Of a stretch of DNA of 64,000 nt, positions 1 to 11,269 are shown one piece after another. The stretch's first letter is position 1, and each line of letters starts with the position of its first letter. The position numbers and the translations under genes were made by a program. Origin of the DNA: Tipula vernalis (lineage: Eukaryota; Arthropoda; Insecta; Diptera; Tipulidae); the NCBI GenBank assembly GCA_958295665.1, contig OY282560.1, forward strand, positions 274,772,177 to 274,836,176, given 5' to 3'. The notes under the pieces were generated by a model that was given only the letters and a program-made list of their open reading frames with translations, searched no databases and was not told the DNA's origin.

Positions 1-2480
1 GCCGTATCTGGGCTTCGTGGTGGTGCACCATCTGTGTTCACCCCATTCAGAGCTAATTATTTTGTATTCGCTTTCTTTTTTTTGTGGTTGTGGTGCGTTT
101 CGAACGGTTCTGCTATTTTTTTGTATATTCCGTTTTGGGTGTGGTTCAGTGCTTAATGGTCTCCTCTCAGTGAATTTTTTTTTTGATGTTAATTTCTTTA
201 TTCTTTGATAAAACCGTGAAAAGTGAATAGTGAAAGAAAATTTAACGTAGCATCAGTTTAAAGTAATAACAGTGAATTTATCATCACATTCCTATGGAAC
301 AATAAATTTACCGATTTTTTTTTTTGATCGGTATGTGCTACGTTGCAATATGTGCGCGTAACAAAATAGATTGATCGAACGATGTGAGGCATGATCATAT
401 AGAGGGTCGGCTTTTCTTCCCCATCTCTGTTCCGTGCGTGCCGTTCGTTTCTCCGACGATGAAGGGCGGCACGCCATATGAGTTGGTCGCGCTGGGGTGA
501 CGGTTTCTGTTCCGGGGGGTCGTCGCCGGGATTGTCATGCGGGCGTCCTTCCCTCATTCAGTGGCATCGGTGACCGTCGCGACTGGGAAACAGCATCCCG
601 GTAGGCGGGCTGATGAGAGGAGGCCCGTGTGGCAGTTACGGCGATGTTCGTCTGGAGTTGAAACTGTCACTCCGGATCGACCACTCCCGTTTTATGATTT
701 TTAGCCGCTGAGGCCGTGGCAAAATGATTTTCAATTTCCTTTTCCCGGTTAATTTTATTCTTCATGCGGTTATTCAAGCATGAGATTATGTCTGAAAATC
801 CCCACGCCGCACCGTGAGCTCTAGCCAGCTACCATACCGCATCAGACCTCTATTCTCATGTCTGTTAACGAGATCCTCTTGTGGGATTTCGTTACAATAT
901 GATTAATTTTAACTAGATAGAAACCCAAAATTAAATTATGAACTAAGTAATATTAAAATTAAACTAAGATACACAAACACTATGACAATGGCGCGGTTGG
1001 TCTATTTTCGATTATTGTCGTAATCCCGTTTTATATTAATTTTTATTTTTTATTTTTTTTATAGACCAAAAAAAAAACATCCAGTGGTGAATTAGCTGGC
1101 TATCTCGGTCCTCTCGACTCGAAAACGGTCCACTGGTCATCAAGCGAGAAACCTTCCGAGCAGTGTTTATCGTTACTACGATTTTCGTACGGACACACCT
1201 TTCAGACTTTACGCCTGCCACTGACTGACTAAAGAAACAACCGCACGGTTAGGTAACGTTGATACAAACAGAAATCGTTTGGCTTACCTGACTAGCAGCG
1301 TTTTTATTTCTTTACAATTAGAAGTTTATTTCCGGTGGCTTACAAACAACGGAAAAATAGCGAACACCGCATAAATAATCCCAATAGCGTGGGCCTATAT
1401 GTATAGGTACAATTACGGCTTTTTGTTGTTTGTTTAGTTGTACTTTTTTTTATTTTATAAGCCTTCACTTCACCACTAGATAATAGAATGTAATTTGTGT
1501 CGATTGATGAAAAGAAGAAGACTTAATTTTTATAATTTTATTTTTATTTTTTTATTTTTTTATTTTTATAACTTACGGTTGGACCATTTTTATGGTAGGG
1601 TGAGGTAACGACACCTTACCTAAGCATTATTAAATTCACCGTAATTATGATCACCGGTTATAGGTTGGAGGAGATGATATCAGAGACCCGACTAACCACC
1701 AAGCTTCACAAATTTGCAACTTCATTTAAATAAAATTGCTTTAACTAAATCTCCAACCGTTACAAGTCCAAGTTCAAAATACCAGTGAACAAGGAACTCT
1801 ACTTCCCGACAGCGATAGGGTTTTCACAAAGAACATTGTCTATAGAAGCTTACTTCAATAAATACTCACATCTTCGAGGTTAGATACGCATGCCACTTCA
1901 TGGCCTGACCCGTCACTATTCGTCCTGACAAATGCGCCTTCTATAAAAACAACAAGTGCACCAGCTGTTAGTTCTTATGGGAAATTAAAAGAAGTAGTTT
2001 TCAATTAGTTCAAGAAGGTGTCGGAAGTACGTGCATTAAATGAAATTTTTTAATTTTATTTTGTTGTCCTGTGTGGTTCACACAACAGTAAAGATTTGGT
2101 TTTGATTACAGAACAACAGGTATAATAGCAAAAAGTCATATTGGTATCTGCCCCATACGAAGTGAATAGTCGCTTTAAATTAATTAAACTGAATAATTCA
2201 AAAATGTAGTGCATAAAGAAATTTTCCCGAAATACACAATAATTACGCCCGTATTAACCGACGTGAAGTTTCTGACAAAAAATAACAAATAACAAAAAAA
2301 ATTTATGTATTGGAAATACTCAAAAGAAAATTCTTATTGGAATGAACTGAGTGATTTCTTTCCGTTAAATTTCTAACAAATAATTAAAACTTGTTATTTG
2401 ATTTCAAACACTTCCAAACTAAAAAAAAGGTTTTAAATTCCCATTAAAACGTAACTGAATGAGTGTTTCCATGTAAAGCT
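1..2480. other. No gene seen; AT-rich spacer with one GC-rich patch
   Basis: No open frame here resembles a known protein. The stretch is AT-rich with many homopolymer T and A runs (for example near 1040-1070 and 1530-1570). The exception is a GC-rich patch at about 400-900, listed separately. The short open frames have biased, low-complexity translations and no motif, so I treat them as chance. Confidence 0.6.
470..900 (+). repeat. GC-rich dispersed repeat, copy 1 (possible LINE UTR)
   Basis: This patch is much richer in G and C than its surroundings. Its right part (about 785-850) carries the core GAGCTCTAGCC and neighbouring blocks that recur, reverse-complemented, at about 16575-16660 (GGCTAGAGCTC), with matching flanks such as the CCCCAC block and a CAGA/CCTCT block. 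It is therefore one copy of a dispersed family in opposite orientation. A GC-rich untranslated region of a non-LTR element is one possibility, but no coding part is attached and the class is unknown. Confidence 0.4.
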
Positions 2481-2483
2481 TAG

Positions 2484-3170
2484 AAGAAAAAGTTTTTTCG
2501 AAACGGAGAATTTGGAATCTTGAGAATGGCAGTTTTGTACTTGAAATATTGAGCGTTTTCTATTGATGGACCATTAGAAAGCAATGCCAGAGATTTGGGA
2601 AAGGTTCAGCTGTATAGGTCATATAAGCCTAGGTATGGAGGACAACATTCAAAAGAAGTTTTTTCGAAACGGACGATTGGGAATCTTGCTAATGGCCGTT
2701 TTGCACTTAAAATATTGAGTTTTTATTGAGGGCCCATTAACAAGCACTGCCAGAGATTTGGGCAAAGTTCGGCTATATGGGTCATATATACACCAAGGTA
2801 TGGGGCGCATCCAGAAGAAGTTTTTTCGAAACGGAGAATTGGGAATCTTGTTAATGGCCGTTTTGCACTTACAATATTGAGTATTTTCTGTTGGGGGCCC
2901 ATTAACAAGCACTGCCAGAGATTTAGGGAGAGATATTTATATAGGTCATATAAGCCAAGGTATGGGGCACATTATCCAGAAGAAGTTTTTGCGAAACGGA
3001 GGATTTGAAATCTTGTTAATGGCCATTTTACAATGAAAATATTGAGTATTTTCTATTGGGGGTCCATTAATAAGCACTGCCAGAGATTTGGGCAAGGTTC
3101 AAGCCAAGTTATGGGGCACATTATCCAGAAGAAGTTTTTTTGAAATGGAGGATTTGGAATCTTAACACAA
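2484..3170 (+). repeat. Tandem satellite, about 150-166 bp units (left arm)
   Basis: Five diverged units in one orientation. Each carries a landmark like AAGAAGTTTTTTCGAAACGG (near 2486, 2652, 2814, 2979 and 3128), followed by a block like AATCTTGTTAATGGCC, then GCACTGCCAGAGATTTGGG and AAGCCAAGGTATGGGGC. Landmark spacing is about 166, 162, 165 and 149 bases. The same unit returns in reverse orientation at 3398-3775, so this is the left arm of a large inverted repeat built from tandem units. Confidence 0.85.
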
Positions 3171-3397
3171 GTGTTCTACTATCATATAATATACACCATA
3201 CGGCATTAATATCGTTGTTGATTGATTGAAGTGTACGACAAAGCCCAGACCTGTCTCCCGGATGACGTCGGGCCCACCTTACACCCATTACACAAAACAA
3301 TAGCGAAGGATATGAAAGGAATGTTAATATTATAGATTCGACCCGGTTACAGACACCTATGTAGTCGATAGTTTGTAAAATTGTTGTTTGTAAAAGA

Positions 3398-3775
3398 GGC
3401 ATTAACAAGATTCCAAATCCTCCGTTTCGAAAAAATGTCTTCTTGATAATATGCCCCATACAAAATGCCCAATACTCCGTTTCGAAAAAACTTCTTCTGG
3501 TTAATGTGCCCCATACCTTGGCTTATTTGACCTTTATAGCCGAATCTTGCCCAAATCTCTGGCAGTGCTTGTTAATGGGTCACCGATAGAAAATACTCTA
3601 TATTTTAAATGCAAAACTGCCATTAACACGATTCCAAATCCTCCGTTTGGAAAAAACTTCTTCTGAATGATGTGCCCTATACCTCGGCTTATATGGGATA
3701 TATAGCCGAACCTTTCACAAATCTATGGGAGTGATTGTTATTTTGGCCATAATAGAAAATACTCGAAAGGTTTAT
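3398..3775 (-). repeat. Tandem satellite, inverted right arm
   Basis: Two and a half units of the 2484-3170 satellite occur here in reverse complement, recognised by CCGTTTCGAAAAAA, CCAAATCTCTGGCAGTGC and GCCCCATACC. The arms are separated by about 230 bases (3171-3397) unlike the unit. Arms of direct repeats in inverted orientation are the architecture of foldback-type elements. I cannot see a convincing target duplication, so a rearranged satellite is equally possible. Confidence 0.75.
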
Positions 3776-4137
3776 TGAAAATTACTAATACATTTACATT
3801 CTAATTGGAATCCTATAGAGTTTTATTATTCTTATTGGAATCGTATACGTATACGTTTTCATTTTTTATCAGAAATTTCACGGGCTCCCGTATTACGGGC
3901 TTGTTATGCTATACATCATAATATTCATTAATTTCATTTTACGAAACATTGGATGCGTCCGAAATGCGAATTAAAATGCGCATTTTTCTGTTAAATAAAT
4001 TTCATTATAATCATTAAATTAATTGAAACTGAACAACTATTAAGAAAAAAAAAATTGAATTAATAAATCGATACATACGAGTAATTTAAATATAAATTGA
4101 GATCAACGTGTTTTCATTATTAAAACTTATTTTAAAT

Positions 4138-4716
4138 ATGGTGAAAGTTATTCAGAAGTTGGAAGAAAATTTCGTTCAAAATACGGTAGGGAAAATGTTC
4201 CGAAAAATCATGATATTAAACTTAGCATTGGTAAGTTTGAAGATCGTGGTGATCGTTCAAGTGAGAATATTGCAGCTGTTAGAACAAGTGTTGCTGAAGA
4301 GCTAAGGACATCAATTCTTCGTCGTTCACAGCAATTAAACCTCAAACCAACAACTTTGTTCAATATTTTACACAAAAATCTTCATGTAAAGGCTTACAAA
4401 ATACATTACACAGCAATGGAAGCAATCGATCTTTTGAAAGAAAACTTGAATAATCGAATAATTTCTGGAAGAACAGACGTGAATTGGCCACCAAGATCAT
4501 GTGATTTAACGTCATTGGACTTTTTCTTATGGGGTTTCTTGAAGAGTAAAGTTTATGGGGATAGTCCTCAAACTGTTTAACACCTCAAAGACAACACGAC
4601 GCATCACTAATTGAACCATCATTATGCGAAAAAGTTATTCAAAATTTGGGTAAAAGATTGACAGCCGGCCAAGCTAGCAGAGGAGGTCACTTAAATGACA
4701 TTCTTTTTCATTATTA
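4138..4716 (+). pseudogene. mariner/Tc1-superfamily transposase, deleted relic
   Basis: The first part (about 4138-4410) reads as the N-terminal helix-turn-helix region of a mariner-type transposase: FRSKYGREN, then ENIAAVRTSVAEE, then SQQLNLKPTTLFNILHKN. It runs straight into the C-terminal part with NWPPRSCDLTSLDFFLWG, the third-aspartate region. In intact relatives a long segment with the first two catalytic aspartates lies between them, so an internal deletion has removed it. A frame change follows near 4580, and the last block SRGGHLNDILFHY stops at 4716. The A/T-rich trailer with a CCTCAAATTTAAACACCC-like end near 4802 may be the terminal repeat. Non-autonomous and dead. Confidence 0.85.
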
Positions 4717-4719
4717 ACC

Positions 4720-6480
4720 GGAACCAATGTACTTCAATTTCCAATAAAAACAAATAAAGATTTCACACAATTTTTGTCTTTTATTTAAAATTTAAAAAGA
4801 TACCTCAAATTTAAACACCCTTTACATTTAATCAATTCTAATTATTTGTTTTACCTAAGCAGTACAAAAAAATCAATTGTAAAAGAAATTATTACAATAT
4901 AGTTAAATCCCCAGACAAGATATTTTACCACCAAAATTTAAATCTACAAATTTAAAATAAAAAATTCTTTGTAGAAAATATTATTGATTTTGTACAACCC
5001 GCCTACATTATGCAAAATCGCTTATTTTTTTAATCATGGTATAAATGTTGTGAATGTATAGTATCTGATAGCAATTCCACTGATATTTTCTCTAATGATA
5101 TCATTTCAATTAATGTAAAGTAAATAGAATATAAACCCATCCCCCGATTTCTACGGTTTCGGTATTGCACCTACACGGACTAGATTTCGATGTGGGCGAC
5201 ACTTTGTCCTGGTTAATCTGGTTTATATTCATGTATTAGGGTTGTTAATAACTTAACCAGTTCCTAATGCGCGAAAGCAAATTAACCTGATACGGTTTCG
5301 CGTTATTATTATATTCAGTAAAATTCAACGGGATTGCCACTAAAGATATTGTTAGTTCACGAAGAACTAGAAAAAACTAAACGCTAAGTTTAATCACACA
5401 CATTTTAAAGTTTCAGTCAAATTTAGAACGGGGAACGAGTGGAAAGATTTGCATTGCGAGCTTTTTACTTTCTTATACAAAGTTTAACAAAAGTATAGGA
5501 ATCATGAAAATTTTAAAACTCAAAATTTTAAAAAATGGTCATCTTATGTATAGAGGAGTCCACATTGACTATTTCGGGAAAATGTCTGTATGATGTGTAT
5601 GTGTGGATGTCTGCGTCTTCTCTTACTCAAAACCTAACACACCCAGAATTATAAAATTTTGGATCTACTCGTACATGTTATTTAAATTATCGCAAAAATG
5701 ACGCTAAGATTACATGAACGAATATTCATGTGCACATGATAGTAAATATTTAGCAGAAAAAGTAATTGCTAAAGTTATCTTTAGTTTTACTATTACAATT
5801 TTTGAATGTGAAATTTTTCAAGGTAATAATTTTTCGTTCGAATATAACGAGCTTCTGCTTCTATCATTCCATGTCATGTTTATTAACATAGTTACCACAC
5901 GAGTTTTAGTATGCTTCTATTTCAATTTGACCACAATGATGTTTTTAAATAAAAAATTATTACAAGAAAATGAAAATGATTTTCATAAATGATATTCTCA
6001 TATGTTGAAATTCAAACCTGTTTAAAAATATCTCAGAATTTGTAAGGTTTTCATTTCAAAATCTGCGATAGAAACAAATGTGATGTCTCTTATGTTTTAT
6101 ATGAAAAGTTTGGTTTTTTATCTTTCCTAATTCCTATCATTCCTCCACCATTACCTTTATTTGAGTATTTTCTGATCTGGGACTACATAAGTACGTCGAA
6201 GAACTGGCTAAGTGTATAATTCCGAATTCTCAGATGTCATCTGTGAATGCGAGGATTAAAATGGACTGCCGATACAAAATGTTTCTGTGAGGTGTTTTAT
6301 TCTTCAGAAAGCAACATCAGATTCACAAATATCGACGACAGGGCTTGTCGAATACCACAGCTATTTGCACAATTTTGCGATAGTCTGTCGCTTAAAACTA
6401 TATTATATAATCAAAGTGTTCTTTAATTAGTGTACGCTCTCGTTGTGCTTGAGCAAATTATTTTAAACAGCTACATTTAA
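4720..6480. other. No gene seen
   Basis: AT-rich DNA without a recognisable coding motif on either strand. It holds one degenerate copy of a dispersed repeat (5460-5690, listed separately). The open frame 5714-5992 is hydrophobic and low in complexity with no motif, and I do not count it. Confidence 0.55.
5460..5690 (+). repeat. Degenerate relative of the repeat at 38.9 and 45.1 kb
   Basis: The order of short blocks (CTTTCTTATAC, AGTATAGGAATCATGAAAAT, TTTTAAAACTC, a TGTCTGTATG stretch) follows the repeat copies at 38943-39418 and 45096-45546, which contain AGTATAGTAATCATGAAAAT, TTTTGGAACTC and a TGTCTGTCTG stretch. Similarity is partial and gapped, so this is an old, truncated copy. Confidence 0.4.
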
Positions 6481-6569
6481 TATTGATTGTTTTGCAAACC
6501 ATCTAAGCTATATTTTACTTATTTGTTCGTTTTTTATATACTATCTTTAATTTTATATTTATCAATCAT

Positions 6570-7470
6570 AAAAATGGTGAAAAGGAAATGTAAAAAGCAA
6601 AAGGGGGAAAAGAAAAATTATATTGTAGCTATACGTATTGAAAAGCAAAATAGAGAAGTCGAAAGAGGTAAAAATAAAGCAAAGATAGGAAAATTGAGGG
6701 AAAATAAAAAATACTAATTAGACTAAATCCAAGCCATTTATAACTTCAAATAAAAACTAAGATTAGATGAGGCATATAATGTTAAGAAACTTTGAAAAAT
6801 AAATTTCGAATGCAAGAGTTGAGGCTGAATGTGTGTTACAGCGAAAATGAAAATGTGAAAACAAAGATCGAATACAAAAGTTGAGACAGATAACCATATT
6901 ACTTGTGTAGACATTTAAGGTCAAATGAATTGTATAAAGATAATGAACGAAAATTTGACAGACAACAGAAAGCGAACAAATTAATGGAAATTGTTAATGG
7001 CGATTTGTACAATGAGATGAAAATTTAAAACTAATCGCTACACCCGATACATGTTCGAAGCAAAGGATAAAGTTTCATGAAGAGTGTCAGAGGCAACAAG
7101 GCAACGTGTTACAGAATCGCTAGAAACAACAAAATATTACTGAGATGAATGGCTTACCATTTAAAATAAGATTTACTTGTAAACGGAGCATGTGGATGCT
7201 TGTCACCTATGGGTTATGAAACAAATGCTACAAATCCAGTTATCCTTTGGATAAATTTTGGAAGCAAGTTTGTGGGTAACAAAGCGAGACAACTGATCAT
7301 CATTATCAAGAACTGATAATGGAAAACATAAACAAAAATTTTACGCCACTTGTCAAAATCAGCATTTCATTGAATATTTCGAATAAACTATAATACCAGT
7401 TTATTCGCAAACAATTCCCTGTAGTACCAGCTGAGGCATTGGCAATCCAGAAAAGCAGGACAGATATACA
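6570..7470 (+). other. Lysine-rich short frame and AT-rich DNA, not recognised
   Basis: An open frame to 6717 encodes a very basic stretch (MVKRKCKKQKGEKK, followed by repeated Lys/Arg/Glu). Lys/Arg/Glu-rich N-termini occur in Helitron-associated and other TE proteins, but I see no helicase, Rep or zinc motif afterwards. The rest to 7470 is stop-rich on both strands. I assign no function. Confidence 0.25.
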
Positions 7471-7726
7471 TATAATGAAATAGTGCTGGGAAAAAAAATG
7501 TGGTGTTTTTTGCTAAAATTACAAAACTTTTGAAAGCAATTGGCTTATTGTTTCATTTGAAATACATGTATGGCCCAATTTTTTGAAGAAATTCTATCTT
7601 TAATACTAATATTTTGTTTGCCCGCTTTTTGCTTTTATTACGGCGGTACACCTCCGATTCATTGAGTTTTATAAATTTTTCAAAGTCGCAGAAGTTATGT
7701 ATTCCTAGGTGCTTATCAACAAACTT

Positions 7727-7873
7727 AAAAATTGAATGTGGGGTTCCACAATGTAAAACATCTGAATGTAAAACATATGAAAAGCCTGTCATTTTAATGC
7801 ATAAGTTTCCAAAGGATGTATTAAATTCTAAAGAATAGAAAAATAATTGGTTGATTGCTGAAAGCACTCTCAA
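7727..7873 (+). pseudogene. THAP zinc-finger fragment (P-like element scrap?)
   Basis: The translation contains IECGVPQCKT, a spacer, and HKFPKD. After one in-frame TAG (7837-7839) it continues KNNWLIAEST. The order Cys-x4-Cys, then FP, then Trp matches the first half of a THAP DNA-binding domain; the distal Cys and His ligands are not seen. THAP domains occur in P-like transposases and in host proteins. Short length, the nonsense codon and the TE-rich setting favour a dead transposon fragment. The surrounding DNA (about 7505-7700) shares blocks with 15480-16075. Confidence 0.45.
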
Positions 7874-7874
7874 T

Positions 7875-8920
7875 CAATATTTATATTTTTGAGTTAACTT
7901 TTAATAAATTTCGAAGATAATTTTTATAATAAAAACACGCAATAATTTAATTGATTTTTATTTATGTATTAAAATTAGAAGAAAATACAATTTTTAGCGA
8001 TTGATGTGTTTGGTATGAATTCTCGATGTGAACAACAGTGCAAGACGAAATTTTATTTGTTTTGTAATTTAATTCAATTTACACACATACATACAAATTT
8101 GCAATAACGTATAATTTATTCATCTTGCAACATTGCTAAATTATTTTCACATCTGAAACTGACTATAATGAGTTAACGGTTATTTTCATAATATCGCACA
8201 TGTAGAATAAAAATGACACAACTAAAAAAATATGGATATTCCCGTTAATAGCATATTCAGATTCATCATACATTTTACTCTCATTCTCCATATTTGAGAA
8301 ATTAATAATTTGTTTTGTTTTCCGACACGTGGTATTTGTGTCAGTTTTCAAGGTTAAAATGCATTTTAAAAACTTGCAACAAAAGAGTCACAACTTCAGT
8401 TGTAATTAAAACTTCAAACGAATACGGGTTGATTTAAGTACAAAACCGTCATATTTCAAGTTGTGTCATTTTAGTGCTTAAACTGAAAGAAAAAATAATT
8501 ATATTTTTCGAGTTAATTCATTTTTGTTGAATGAAGTGTATTCCTCAATTTTTTGTAATTCGAGTTGTGTAATTTTTGTCGGAAAAGGTAAGTAAAATTA
8601 ATTGAATTATTTTTTGTTAAGTCATTTTCATACGATCAATATTACGCATTTTGTATTATGTCACTCTTGATGTTAAAGGATATTTTTACTTTACTCGGTT
8701 TCACTGACTTTAAAACGTTTAGATTTTACACTGACACATTTTAGATTACAAAAATGCGGGTATGTTGATTACTAAAATTTTTGAAAAACTTCATTTGAGC
8801 TTCTATTTTTAAGATAATTCGAGTTGTGTCACTTTTGTCGAAATAATTTGACTAATTTATTTATAGGGCTACTAGCAGCATAATCATGAATTCGTCGCAT
8901 CGTGCAAGTCTAATGGTATA
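7875..8920. other. No gene seen; one short motif occurs three times
   Basis: Stop-rich AT-rich DNA. A short motif close to TTCGAGTTGTGT followed by TTTTGTCG appears at about 8558-8581 and 8816-8840, and in a weaker form at about 8454-8475. No protein motif is seen. Confidence 0.5.
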
Positions 8921-8921
8921 A

Positions 8922-9560
8922 ATGGCAACATCAGCGTTAAAATATAATGAAAATCCATCAACAAATATTAACGCAAAGAATCAACATCTAAATATTTTGG
9001 AAGTACAAAGTATGAATTCGACTCAAGGTTTGAAACCTTTAATAGAAATGAGCCAGGATGTCCACACGCTACTCAAGTTGCAAATTATTTACGTGCTAAT
9101 GTGCCTGAAGCTAACACTCAATTGAATACGCTGATTTTAGAGACGGGAGGAATTTCCGAATGTGTTGTCACAGATAACAGATAACACATTTTCAACCCTA
9201 TCCTAGAAACGTCTCCGCGATACGAGTTGAGACTGGAAACCTGCCTGAAAATGACTCCGGTAATGTTTATACTGTTATACATAACTCTGTTGATCTCACA
9301 AAGATACGATTAACTAAATCAAATAATCAAATAGATTTTGAGTCACCTACACACAGCAATGAAAGTTCTGAAAATACAAATCAGTACGAACTTGCTTCTG
9401 AAATTGAAAATGAACATGAAATTGAAAATGTGGCCAAAAAAGGACGAAAAATGAAACGGCAGGTTGACAATTGGATTAGCAAAAAGACAAAATATTAAGA
9501 AATTCTGGCGAAGCTTACGTTTCGACCTTAAAATCAAAGAAAGGTACTTTCGACCGGTAG
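8922..9560 (+). pseudogene. Degenerate TE-type coding fragment
   Basis: The 3' part reads acidic Ser/Glu-rich sequence, then KKGRKMKRQVDNWISKKTKY, a TAA at about 9496-9498, and in the same frame RNSGEAYVST followed by KSKK. In insect TE proteins that carry a DUF7869-like domain, a basic segment with a similar RNSG-x-x-YVS pattern precedes a cysteine-rich region, so this may be the N-terminal half of such a protein. Frames break near 9127 and after 9560. Assignment by family resemblance is tentative. Confidence 0.3.
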
Positions 9561-9975
9561 CATCTACGCATTCTGCTCGTTTCTGAGTCGAGATTATGTC
9601 GTTAATTTTACTACAAACTTCGAGCATTAATTTTGTATTTAAGATTATAAATTGATTAAAGAAATTACCATCAGCAAACATTTCAACAAATTTTGCACGT
9701 TGATCGTATAGATCGTATACTTATTATAATAGAAAGATTATTCGCACAGGTCGCGTATCCAAAAACTTTATACTGGCTGTCGACCCATTTTGCCCCAATT
9801 TTGATTTAATGTCGGTATAGCTAACAACTTAAGGTATGGTTCTCTAAAATTGCATACCATTAAATAATATAGTAATTTTGAAATATGTACATGAAAACAT
9901 GTACACTTATAATTCGTATTGATACGGAGACACCTAAGGTTTCACAAACCAAAAACGTAATAGTATTTAAGTTTT

Positions 9976-10311
9976 CTACCTAAAAATTTTAATCAAACAG
10001 GCTGCAATGTGGTTACATTTCTCGCCTTTGCCATCCCTACACGAACAATTGCTATCCCAGAAATTCCAGGTCATTAAAAGGTTTTTCAACTTGACTTCAT
10101 GTAGGCATTTATTAATAGCGGATGTTTGAATAATCAGCCCAATAATTGTACAGCTGCCGTAGGGGTGTGTGAAGCCAATTGTGGTTATCCAACCAGTGTT
10201 AACTAAATCTTCTCCGGCACGAATTTTTCTTTTTGAAGAACCGAAATAATCCAATATATCACAAAAATTTATATTGATTTGCTTTCCGCAATCATTCGTG
10301 GCCATTGTCAT
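9976..10311 (-). pseudogene. SWIM zinc-finger protein fragment
   Basis: The reverse-strand frame ends with CSCRDGKGEKCNHIAACLIK, an exact fit to the SWIM pattern C-x-C-x(n)-C-x-H. The upstream part (GWITTIGFTHPYGSC, then LHEVKLKNLLMTWNFWDSN) resembles what precedes SWIM domains in insect TE-associated proteins, some of which also carry a YqaJ-type nuclease. No nuclease part is visible nearby. The frame is open for 111 codons and could be one exon of a larger gene. Whether it is a host exon or a transposon remnant cannot be settled here; the TE-rich setting favours a remnant. Confidence 0.55.
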
Positions 10312-10319
10312 GGTACACT

Positions 10320-10810
10320 TTTAAAAATAAGAATGATAAATAATTATTTTGCAAAATTTTTGTAAGAACTTAGTTGTAAAAATATAAAGGTCTGAAACCT
10401 CATAAGGTGATCAGAACTTCGGTCTTAATAAATTCAACTTCCAAATCAATCCCAAAATGAACCTATTAAGTCAATCTTCAGCTTAACCTCCAACTCCAAA
10501 TTTACGGCCAACCCAGCCATCAATTATATCACCAAATCAACCCTTAATCCACTATAAAATCAACCATTAACCTAACTCCAGATCAACACTTAAATAATTC
10601 CCTAACTGAACAACTCATACACCAATGCCAACCTTCTGCTCAACTCTACACTTATTTTCCAACCCAATCCCAAAATTAACTAGATTCGAACGCTACATGC
10701 GTATATGAACTCAACTCAATCTAACCTCCCACTAAACCCTAAGCTTGACCTCAAATGAATCCCTAACCGAACTTCTCCTTTAAATCTAACTCAATTTCAA
10801 CTCAAACCTT
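10320..10810. other. No gene; C/A-rich low-complexity DNA
   Basis: From about 10430 the sequence becomes a degenerate string of short words such as CCAACTC, CTAACTC and CAACTCAA with few G residues on this strand. No open frame carries a motif. It grades into the CATACCAT-type repeat that follows. Confidence 0.6.
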
Positions 10811-11210
10811 ACTCACTATCATACCGGCGTACGTACCGTCGTACCATCGCCTTTAATAATCATTCCATTATACCATCATGACACTATACCATTAAACCAT
10901 CATTAAATCGTACCATTGTATCATAGTGATGTCGAACCATCCAACATGCTGTATCTCTTACCATCAATCCACCACACCTTCATACCATCATATCATCATA
11001 AAATCATACCTTCACTGTACCATCATACCGTCCCTATAATCACGCCATCATTCCATCGCACCATCATACCATCATATAATCATACTGTCATACTATCAGG
11101 CTGTGATATCATCATACAAACCAACTGTCATAACATTATCCAGTCATACCATCATTCCCTCATACCATCACACCATCATATCAACATACCATTATACCAT
11201 CATACAGGTT
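10810..11210 (+). repeat. CATACCAT-type simple repeat
   Basis: Degenerate tandem words around ACCATCATACCATCAT fill about 400 bases. The spurious open frame across it encodes only His/Ile/Pro/Ser/Tyr-rich sequence. Shorter patches of the same word occur at about 24920-24960 and 25285-25350, next to copies of another shared repeat, so the words probably spread with a mobile sequence. Confidence 0.8.
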
Positions 11211-11269
11211 TTACACTTCAAATTGATCCTTTTACACTTCAGACTGAACTTTTTACAAATTATATGAAT

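Noticed and set aside
17..208. 63-codon Phe/Leu/Cys-rich open frame
   Set aside because: T-rich DNA gives hydrophobic codons by chance; no splice or motif support.
258..557. Reverse-strand basic open frame in the GC-rich patch
   Set aside because: The Arg/Pro-rich translation reflects base composition; the region behaves as a dispersed non-coding repeat.
2649..3459. Reverse-strand open frames in the satellite
   Set aside because: They repeat themselves with the satellite unit and have no domain.
6487..6717. Lys/Arg/Glu-rich frame as a Helitron N-terminus
   Set aside because: No Rep or helicase motif follows and the charged composition alone is not evidence.
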